This document shows, one piece after another, positions 1 to 5,396 of a DNA stretch of 9,253 bases. The translations under genes were made by a program, and so were the position numbers. Each line of letters opens with the position of its first letter. Within the stretch, counting starts at the first letter, position 1. Source of the DNA: Clostridia bacterium (GTDB taxonomy: Bacteria; Bacillota; Clostridia; HGM11327); assembly GCA_017935525.1 (NCBI GenBank), contig JAGBHJ010000107.1, positions 1 to 9,253 of the forward strand, read 5' to 3'. Below the pieces are notes generated by a model that was given only the letters and a program-made list of their open reading frames with translations, was not told where the DNA came from and did not search any database.

Positions 1-222
1 AAGGATGGGTCGTCGAGGGCGCCGACTCCTACCAATGAAATGTTACCGCATATTGTTTCTACGTTCAAACGTTTTTGCAATAAAGAAATTGGATACAACA
101 TTTTTCAGCGCGGATATATAGAGCATATTGTTCGCGACAGTGAGGATTACGAAACAAGAGCCAAATATATTTACGAAAACCCTATACGTTGGTACTACAA
201 CGGATTACATGGGGATGAATAG
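1..222 (+). CDS. REP-associated/IS200-like (Y1) transposase, C-terminal part, cut by window edge
   Basis: The frame is open from base 1 and stops at TAG 220-222, so this is the 3' end of a longer gene whose start lies outside the window. The visible 73 residues match the C-terminal pattern I know from the REP-associated tyrosine transposase branch of the Y1/HUH family: a T-P-T-N-E segment, an I-V-S-T-F-K-R-F helix, a G-Y-I-E-H-I-V-R-D segment, and a closing Y-I-Y-E-N-P-I-R-W motif. Such proteins cut and join single-stranded DNA; many are domesticated and act on REP palindromes. The HUH motif would lie upstream and cannot be checked, so activity is unknown. An ATG at 40 lies in frame but falls inside the conserved region and is not a likely start. 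The stop overlaps the AGGAG upstream of the next gene. Family assignment is fairly sure; intactness is unknown. Confidence 0.75.
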   Translation, partial: KDGSSRAPTPTNEMLPHIVSTFKRFCNKEIGYNIFQRGYIEHIVRDSEDYETRAKYIYENPIRWYYNGLHGDE

Positions 223-242
223 GAGTTTAACAAGAAAAAATT

Positions 243-677
243 ATGGATACTTTGTCTTATATACAAATGGTTAATGAAAATGATATAGCGATTCCGGACC
301 TTAAAGCAATATATCAACTTCCGGAAGTTTCGAGATATCTTAGCATTAGCGATAATTATTTTTGCTATGTCACTAAGACCCCCGGTGTATATTTTTACAA
401 GGTGTTCAATAAGGACGAAATGATTGGTGCAATTCATCTTGAACTTAACGAGAATTTGCTTTATATGGCTATTCTGATATTCCCAAAATTTCAAAGAAAG
501 GGATTTGCAACAAAAGTAATTGAAGATATCCAAGATGATATTTTCAAACTTTACTATAATAGAATTGAAATCTCTATTGATGAAACAAACAGTGCATCGT
601 TAAAATTATTTGAAAACGCAGGATTCACACGAACATCGAAGGATGATGAGTTAATAAATCTTGTTTATCAAAAATAA
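243..677 (+). CDS. GNAT-family N-acetyltransferase
   Basis: This 144-residue protein has the GNAT fold signature. A strand at residues 73-80 leads into the acetyl-CoA pyrophosphate-binding motif A, here Q84-R-K-G-F-A89, matching Q/R-x-x-G-x-G/A. Motif B follows as D113-E-T-N-S-A-S-L-K-L-F-E-N-A-G-F128, the usual asparagine, serine and aromatic pattern near the C-terminus. The family transfers acetyl from acetyl-CoA to an amine; the substrate (protein N-terminus, small amine, antibiotic) cannot be told. The length fits a single-domain GNAT in the cytoplasm. The start at 243 has no Shine-Dalgarno at normal distance: AGGAG at 221-225 lies 17 bases upstream. The next in-frame ATG (267) has none either, so 243 is the best choice but not certain. 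The gene is visibly more AT-rich than the genes after position 750 and follows a transposase, which hints at acquisition. Confidence 0.85.
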   Translation: MDTLSYIQMVNENDIAIPDLKAIYQLPEVSRYLSISDNYFCYVTKTPGVYFYKVFNKDEMIGAIHLELNENLLYMAILIFPKFQRKGFATKVIEDIQDDIFKLYYNRIEISIDETNSASLKLFENAGFTRTSKDDELINLVYQK

Positions 678-708
678 ATAGACAAATTCCACCTCGTAGA
701 ATAGCGAA

Positions 709-750
709 CGCCGACAGATTTATAGAAACTGTCGGCGATAATTATTTATT
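709..750 (+). terminator. Rho-independent-like terminator after the acetyltransferase gene
   Basis: CGCCGACAG (709-717) pairs perfectly with CTGTCGGCG (729-737), a 9-bp GC-rich stem with an 11-base loop. It is followed by an AT-rich stretch with several T pairs and triplets (739-752). The T tract is interrupted, so termination on the + strand is probable rather than certain. It lies between two converging genes. On the - strand the hairpin has no good T run, so it would serve araC only weakly. Confidence 0.6.
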
Positions 751-1545
751 TTATGAAATATCCTCGATGAGACTTGAGATGTATTCCTTTGGCGTGACGC
801 CGATCTCCTGCTTGAATACCTTGGAAAAATACAACGCGTCGGAAAAGCCCGACATTATAGCCACGTTTTTTACGCTGAGCATACCCTGCTCAAACAGAAA
901 AATGGAGTGCTTTATCCTTAAGCTCCGCAGGTAGGCGGTGTAGGGGATACCTTTTTTTCTGACAAATTGGTGGGAGAGGTATTTTGCGTCATACCCAAGG
1001 TCAACAGCCATCCCCGCAAGGGAAAGGTACGGGTCGGTGTAATTGTCTGCGGTGTAGGTCATTATTTTTGACACTACGTCGGTTTTGTCATCCACGGGCA
1101 GGGAATCGATGTGGGCAAAGGTGTACAACAGCACCGCCTCGGAAAAAAGGTCAAGGTTACCGTTGTCTGATTTTTTCAGGCATTCCATCCAAAAGTCTGC
1201 CATACCCTCGGGGGCGGGGATAACTCTTTCCTCTCGGAGCATACCCATGCGCTCTATCAATTCGTCGGCACGCCTGCCAAGATATGCAATGTAGGAGTAT
1301 TCCAGACTGTTTTCTCCGCAAACGGAAAAAACGTCCCCCTTGCAAATCGAAAAAAGGTCCCCGGGCTGTATTACAGAGGCATCGCCGTTTATTGTCACCG
1401 TGCCGGTGCCATTTGTGACTATGCCCAATATGTGGTGCTCGCTGGTGGTGCTGTCCTTCATGATGTCGGTGGTTTCGTAAATGAATTTGTGACAAACAAG
1501 GTCACTGGATTGCATTATGCTGTATTTGCAGATGTTGTTGTTCAT
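751..1545 (-). CDS. AraC-family transcriptional regulator with N-terminal cupin domain
   Basis: This is a 264-residue cytoplasmic DNA-binding regulator of typical AraC length. Residues about 36-95 look like the AraC ligand-binding cupin: H37-H38, a G-T-G-T-V-T-I-N-G strand pair and an I-Q-P-G-D turn at 59-63. Residues about 158-258 form the AraC DNA-binding domain: helix-turn-helix 1 at about 174-195 (L-S-L-A-G-M-A) and helix-turn-helix 2 at about 223-245, with the family signature G-F-S-D-A-L-Y-F-S-K-V-F and the closing G-V-T-P-K-E-Y. The start is well supported: AAGGAA (bases 1551-1556) lies 5 bases before the ATG. It diverges from the oxidoreductase operon at 1708. Such regulators with cupins usually sense a sugar or small metabolite and activate the adjacent catabolic genes. 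A direct repeat in the shared intergenic region is its likely binding site and overlaps its own promoter, so autorepression is plausible. Confidence 0.93.
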   Translation of the reverse strand: MNNNICKYSIMQSSDLVCHKFIYETTDIMKDSTTSEHHILGIVTNGTGTVTINGDASVIQPGDLFSICKGDVFSVCGENSLEYSYIAYLGRRADELIERMGMLREERVIPAPEGMADFWMECLKKSDNGNLDLFSEAVLLYTFAHIDSLPVDDKTDVVSKIMTYTADNYTDPYLSLAGMAVDLGYDAKYLSHQFVRKKGIPYTAYLRSLRIKHSIFLFEQGMLSVKNVAIMSGFSDALYFSKVFKQEIGVTPKEYISSLIEDIS

Positions 1546-1574
1546 GGTATTTCCTTATTGCTGATGATGTAGAT

Positions 1575-1603
1575 ATTATACTACAAAACGCCATATAAAT
1601 CAA
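1575..1603 (-). promoter_or_regulatory. Promoter of the araC-type gene
   Basis: On the - strand a perfect -10 TATAAT (bases 1575-1580) is preceded at exactly 17 bp by TTGATT (1598-1603), which matches four of six consensus -35 bases. Transcription would begin near 1568, giving a leader of about 22 bases that includes the AAGGAA ribosome site. The -35 box lies inside the first copy of the direct repeat (1592-1611), so a regulator bound there should block this promoter. Confidence 0.75.
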
Positions 1604-1632
1604 GAAAATTTGCATATAAATATAGATTATTT
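1592..1632. promoter_or_regulatory. Direct-repeat operator, probable AraC-type regulator binding site
   Basis: Two 20-base copies, 1592-1611 and 1613-1632, begin with the identical CATATAAAT and match at 16 of 20 positions when shifted by 21 bp. Shared blocks after the first nine bases are AGA and ATTT. A 21-bp period is two helical turns, the usual spacing of direct half-sites for AraC-family proteins. The distal copy covers the regulator's own -35 box; the proximal copy ends 3 bases before the expected -35 position of the operon promoter. That the regulator encoded at 751-1545 binds here is inference. Confidence 0.65.
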
Positions 1633-1635
1633 CTA

Positions 1636-1664
1636 TTTTATTATGCAGGGAATTATGTTACAAT
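1636..1664 (+). promoter_or_regulatory. Promoter of the four-oxidoreductase operon, extended -10 with weak -35
   Basis: TACAAT at 1659-1664 matches five of six -10 bases and has the extended TG motif one base upstream (TG at 1656-1657). Seventeen bases further upstream the -35 position (1636-1641) reads TTTTAT, a poor match. A good -10 with a poor -35 directly beside a probable activator site is typical of positively controlled promoters. Transcription would begin near 1671, giving a leader of about 37 bases. A weaker alternative is TATTAT at 1639-1644. Confidence 0.55.
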
Positions 1665-1681
1665 ATCCAAAATGATAAAGA

Positions 1682-1702
1682 TCGGCAGCTTGCCGAGGGA
1701 GG
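1682..1702 (+). promoter_or_regulatory. Ribosome binding site of the first oxidoreductase gene with adjoining small hairpin
   Basis: GGGAGG (1697-1702) lies 5 bases before the ATG at 1708 and decides that start over the in-frame ATG at 1672, which has no ribosome site. Immediately upstream, TCGGCA (1682-1687) can pair with TGCCGA (1691-1696) around a three-base loop. The stem ends at the base next to the GGGAGG, so it could tune access to it or simply protect the 5' end. The hairpin's role is speculative. Confidence 0.6.
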
Positions 1703-1707
1703 ATAAA

Positions 1708-2916
1708 ATGAAAAAATTAAGAGTTGGAATATTGGGGCTTGGCAGATGCGGAGCATTTATCAAGAGCTTGTATCTGAATGATGCGGAATTTGTTGCCACC
1801 TGCGAGACCAAGGCAGAAATGAACTACGGACTTAAGGAGCTTTACGGCGAGGATTTTGGCTTCTACACAGATTTTGAGGAATTCCTCAAGCACCCGGGTG
1901 GCATGGACGTTGTTATTATAGGCAACTTCTTCCACGAGCACGCACATTACGCTATCCGTTGCCTTGAGGAAGGTATCAACGTTATCAGTGAATGTCTGGC
2001 AAACGCCACTATGGCAGAGGGCGTGGCGCTTGTCCGTGCGGCAGAAAAGAGCAAGGCTATGTATATACTGGGCGAGAATTATCAGTATTCAACAGAATGC
2101 CTTGAAATGAAGCGAATTTATGACGAAGGCACAATGGGTAAGGTTTTGTTTGCAGAGGGCGAATACAACCACGGCCTGATTTCAAGCAAAGAAGAAGCTG
2201 ATAAAACACGTACCATGTATTTGAGAAGCTTTGAAGAGCATTGGAGAAATCATCTCCCCAGAACGTATTACGTACAGCATTCCCTTGCGCCGTTGATGTT
2301 TGTAACAGGCTCAAGACCTGTAAGGATATCTGCTATGGCGGCTTATAATGTAAACGGTACGACGGGTGACAAGATGATAGGACCCAACGTAAAGGATCGT
2401 GCGGCAATTATGATCACGCAGAATGATGACGGCTCCGTATTCAGAGTAACGGGCTGCTCAGGTTGGGGCTCAGGTGACAATACTTACAGAGTCTGCTGCG
2501 AAAAGGGTCAGCTTGAGATCATGAGGGATGACGAAAGCTTGCTGGTTAATTACGACGAGAATTACGTTCCTTCCGGCAAGGAAAGAAAAACTCGTTACAT
2601 ACCCGAACCCGACCCGACGGAAGCAGAGCTTATTGAAAAGGCGGGCGGCGGCCACGGCGGATCCGATTACAGAGTGATCGTTGAGGCGCTCAAGCACATC
2701 CGTTCAGGCGTTCAGCATCCTTTGGACGTTTATTTTGCAACGACGCTCTCATCCGTTGCGATCCTTGGTCACAGAAGCGTGCTGAATAATGGTCAGCCCT
2801 ACGATATTCCCGATTTTACAAAGGAAGAAGACAGACTTAAGTACGAAAACGACTACGAAACACCTTTCTACGGAACGGATGGCTCAAAGCCTACGATTCC
2901 CTGCTCAAAGAACTGA
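1708..2916 (+). CDS. Gfo/Idh/MocA-family NAD-dependent oxidoreductase, GH109-like branch (paralogue 1 of 4)
   Basis: This is a 402-residue cytoplasmic protein without signal peptide. The N-terminal Rossmann domain (about 1-127) has G10-L-G-R-C-G15 and an acidic E33 after strand 2, which favours NAD over NADP. The position of the family's E-K-P motif reads E95-C-L97, so the usual lysine is missing. The C-terminal domain (about 128-402) has A-E-G-E-Y-N-H155, W179-R-N, L-P-R-T-Y-Y188-V-Q-H191, G-G-G-H316-G-G-S-D320, D340-V-Y and I367-P-D-F370. The Y-x-x-H, GGH-GG-x-D, DVY and IPDF series resembles GH109 NAD-dependent glycosidases, but exact function is unproven; a sugar or glycoside dehydrogenase is the alternative. 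Start chosen at 1708 because of GGGAGG at 1697-1702 and because paralogues 2 and 3 begin with the same M-K-K-L-R-V-G; an in-frame ATG at 1672 has no ribosome site. First gene of the operon; the next starts 24 bases after its stop. Confidence 0.9.
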   Translation: MKKLRVGILGLGRCGAFIKSLYLNDAEFVATCETKAEMNYGLKELYGEDFGFYTDFEEFLKHPGGMDVVIIGNFFHEHAHYAIRCLEEGINVISECLANATMAEGVALVRAAEKSKAMYILGENYQYSTECLEMKRIYDEGTMGKVLFAEGEYNHGLISSKEEADKTRTMYLRSFEEHWRNHLPRTYYVQHSLAPLMFVTGSRPVRISAMAAYNVNGTTGDKMIGPNVKDRAAIMITQNDDGSVFRVTGCSGWGSGDNTYRVCCEKGQLEIMRDDESLLVNYDENYVPSGKERKTRYIPEPDPTEAELIEKAGGGHGGSDYRVIVEALKHIRSGVQHPLDVYFATTLSSVAILGHRSVLNNGQPYDIPDFTKEEDRLKYENDYETPFYGTDGSKPTIPCSKN

Positions 2917-2940
2917 TATTGAGGGAAAAGGAGAGATACT

Positions 2941-4152
2941 ATGAAAAAATTAAGAGTTGGAATATTGGGTCTTGGAAGATGCGGTGCATTCATAAAAAGC
3001 TTATACCTTAACGATGCGGTATTTGTTGCAACCTGCGAGACCAATGAGGAACTGAACTACGGCCTTAAGGAGCTTTACGGCGACGACTTTGGCTTCTACA
3101 CGGATTTTGAGGAATTCTTGAAGCACCCGGGCGGCATGGACGTTGTTATTATAGGCAATTTCTTCCATGAGCACGCATATTACGCCATCCGTTGTCTGGA
3201 GGAGGGCATCCACGTTATAAGCGAATGCCTGTCAAATGCCACCATGGCAGAGGGCGTGGCTCTTGTCCGTGCGGCAGAAAAGAGCAAGGCAATGTATATA
3301 CTGGGCGAGAATTACCAGTACGGCACCTCTTGTCTGGAAATGGCAAGAGTTTATAAGGAAGGCTCCTTGGGTAAGGTGCTTTTTGCAGAGGGTGAATATA
3401 ACCACCCGTGGCTGGGTAGCTTAGAGGCGAGCCGCAACAAAAAGACAAGCGCATACAGGAGCTTTGAAACCCATTGGAGGAATTATTTGCCCAGAACGTA
3501 TTACGTACAGCATTCGTTGTCACCTTTGATGTATATTACGGGCTCCACACCTCGCACAGTAACTGCTTTTGCTGCGAATAACTGTGACGCTACAACGGGC
3601 GATCTTATGATAGGCCCCAACGTAAAGGACAGAGCAGCCATAATTCTGTGCAAGAATGACGACGGCTCAGTATTCAGATTAACAGGCTGCGCATCCTTTG
3701 GCGCAAGCGACCATGTATACAGAATATGCGGTGATATCGGCCAGATCGAAAATATAAGAGGTATGGAGCACAAGATATTGCTGAGATACGAAAACGGATG
3801 GGCACCAAAGGGCATGGAGAGCGTGCAGATGTATGAGCCTCAGATCGACCCTGTGGAAGCGGAGCTGATAGAAAAAGCAGGCGGTGGTCATGACGGTGCG
3901 GATTACAGATTGATAGTGGAAGCATTTAAGGCAATAAGAGAGGGCAAGCAGCATACGTTGGACGTTTACTTTGCTACAACGATGTCTTCCGTGGCAATAC
4001 AGTCCCACAGAAGCCTTTTGGCAGGGGGCGTGCCCATGGAGATACCCGATTTCCGCAAGGAAGAGGACAGAATAAAGTACGAAAACGACCACGACACTCC
4101 TTTTTATGGGTCTGACGGCAGTAAGCCCACAATGCCCTGCTCATCGTACTGA
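2941..4152 (+). CDS. Gfo/Idh/MocA-family NAD-dependent oxidoreductase, GH109-like branch (paralogue 2 of 4)
   Basis: A 403-residue paralogue of its upstream neighbour. By eye it differs at only 8 of the first 127 residues, but at about 23 of the next 56, so the cofactor domain is conserved and the following region has diverged. It keeps G10-L-G-R-C-G15, E33, E95-C-L97 in place of E-K-P, Y188-V-Q-H191, G-G-G-H317-D-G-A-D321, D-V-Y and I-P-D-F. Stretches that differ most, residues 128-140 and 156-172 (P-W-L-G-S in place of G-L-I-S-S), follow the conserved G-E-N-Y-Q-Y strand and the E-Y-N-H motif. In this superfamily those parts lie near the substrate. The start is clear: AAGGAG at 2928-2933 lies 7 bases before the ATG. 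It shares the Q-I-E-N-I-R-G-M segment and I-R-E-G-K-Q with paralogue 3 but most N-terminal variants with paralogue 1. A distinct substrate is inferred, not shown. Confidence 0.9.
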   Translation: MKKLRVGILGLGRCGAFIKSLYLNDAVFVATCETNEELNYGLKELYGDDFGFYTDFEEFLKHPGGMDVVIIGNFFHEHAYYAIRCLEEGIHVISECLSNATMAEGVALVRAAEKSKAMYILGENYQYGTSCLEMARVYKEGSLGKVLFAEGEYNHPWLGSLEASRNKKTSAYRSFETHWRNYLPRTYYVQHSLSPLMYITGSTPRTVTAFAANNCDATTGDLMIGPNVKDRAAIILCKNDDGSVFRLTGCASFGASDHVYRICGDIGQIENIRGMEHKILLRYENGWAPKGMESVQMYEPQIDPVEAELIEKAGGGHDGADYRLIVEAFKAIREGKQHTLDVYFATTMSSVAIQSHRSLLAGGVPMEIPDFRKEEDRIKYENDHDTPFYGSDGSKPTMPCSSY

Positions 4153-4175
4153 TAAATACAGAAAGGACGGTTTAT

Positions 4176-5384
4176 ATGAAAAAATTAAGAGTTGGAATAT
4201 TGGGGCTTGGTAGAGCAGGCGCATTTATCAAGAGCTTGTATCTGAACGATGCGGTGTTTGTTGCCACATGCGAGACCCAGGCGGAAATGAATTACGGCCT
4301 TAAGGAGCTTTACGGCGAGGATTTTGGCTTCTATACGGATTTTGAAGAGTTCTTGAAGCATCCGGGCGGCTTGGACGTGGTTATTTTGGGCAACTTCTTC
4401 CACGAACACGCACATTACGCCATCCGCTGTCTGGAGGAGGGCATCCACGTAATAAGCGAGTGCCTGTCAAATGCCACTATGGCAGAGGGTGTGGCGCTTG
4501 TCCGTGCGGCAGAAAAAAGTAAGGCTATGTATATTTACGGGGAGAATTATCCCTACTATCCCACGTACATTGAGGCGGACAAGGTATACAAGGGAGGTAC
4601 TCTGGGCAAGGTGCTTTTTGCAGAGAGCGAATACAACCATCCTTTGCTTTTGCCGTTGGCTGAAGCTGAAAAAATGACTACATACTATCTCAGAAAGTTT
4701 GAAAAGCATTGGAGAAATTACTTGCCCAGAACTTACTACATCCAGCATTCACTTGCGCCGCTTATGTTTGTGACGGGCTCGACCCCCAAAACGGTTACTG
4801 CATTCCCCAGCTATAACGACGGAATGGAAATGGGCGACCAGCTTACGGGTCCAAATGTAAAGGACAGGGCGGCAATCGTGTTGACACAGAACGACGATCA
4901 CTCCGTATTCCGTGTAACGGGTATGGCATCATTCGGTGCAGAGGATATTTCATTCAGATTCTGCTGTGATAAGGGTCAGATAGAGAATATCAGAGGTATG
5001 GACGATCACATTATGCTTCGTTATGATGCTGGTTGTGTACCCGGTAAGGAACCGAAGTATTTCTATAAGCCGGAGATCACACCCGAGGAGGCGGAGCTTG
5101 TTAAAAAGGCGGGCGGTGGCCACGAGGGTGCAGACTTCAGAACAATACGGGAGGCGCTTAAGTACATCCGCGAGGGTAAGCAGTACCCCATGGACGTTTA
5201 CTTTGCAACAACAGTATCTTCCGTTGCTATTCAGGCTCACAGAAGTGTTATTGCAGGCGGACAACCCTTTGAAATTCCGGATTTCCACGATGAGGAAGTT
5301 CGTAAAAAGTACGAAAACGACCACGATACACCCTTCTGGGGTTCTGATGGCAGCGCTCCCACGATGCCCTGCTCATCACATTAA
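4176..5384 (+). CDS. Gfo/Idh/MocA-family NAD-dependent oxidoreductase, GH109-like branch (paralogue 3 of 4)
   Basis: A 402-residue paralogue. The Rossmann motif reads G10-L-G-R-A-G15 (alanine here and in paralogue 4, cysteine in 1 and 2). E95-C-L97 again replaces E-K-P, and Y188-I-Q-H191 and G-G-G-H316-E-G-A-D320 are kept. Differences lie at Y-I-Y-G-E-N-Y-P-Y followed by Y-P-T-Y-I-E-A-D, and at A-E-S-E-Y-N-H where the others have A-E-G-E-Y-N-H. It shares with paralogue 4 the block M-E-M-G-D-x-L-T-G-P-N-V-K-D, N-D-D-H-S-V-F-R, F-C-C-D-K-G-Q and A-D-F-R-T-I-R-E-A. Its first 35 bases are identical to those of paralogue 1 despite many synonymous differences later. The start is set by AAGGA at 4163-4167, 8 bases before the ATG, 23 bases after the previous stop. 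Enzymatic role as for the other copies: NAD-dependent action on a sugar or glycoside is likely, the substrate unknown. Confidence 0.9.
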   Translation: MKKLRVGILGLGRAGAFIKSLYLNDAVFVATCETQAEMNYGLKELYGEDFGFYTDFEEFLKHPGGLDVVILGNFFHEHAHYAIRCLEEGIHVISECLSNATMAEGVALVRAAEKSKAMYIYGENYPYYPTYIEADKVYKGGTLGKVLFAESEYNHPLLLPLAEAEKMTTYYLRKFEKHWRNYLPRTYYIQHSLAPLMFVTGSTPKTVTAFPSYNDGMEMGDQLTGPNVKDRAAIVLTQNDDHSVFRVTGMASFGAEDISFRFCCDKGQIENIRGMDDHIMLRYDAGCVPGKEPKYFYKPEITPEEAELVKKAGGGHEGADFRTIREALKYIREGKQYPMDVYFATTVSSVAIQAHRSVIAGGQPFEIPDFHDEEVRKKYENDHDTPFWGSDGSAPTMPCSSH

Positions 5385-5396
5385 AGAGGTAAGATT

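Noticed and set aside
709..737. REP element target of the transposase
   Set aside because: The hairpin sits where a terminator is expected after the acetyltransferase gene, occurs once in the window, and lacks the conserved tetranucleotide context of REP palindromes that I could identify.
1672..1707. N-terminal extension of the first oxidoreductase from the ATG at 1672
   Set aside because: No ribosome site precedes it, it lies at the predicted transcript start, and paralogues 2 and 3 begin at the position equivalent to 1708, which has GGGAGG upstream.
1717..4448. Similar short - strand open frames under several of the oxidoreductase genes
   Set aside because: They look conserved only because the four sense genes are paralogous; their antisense products follow automatically.
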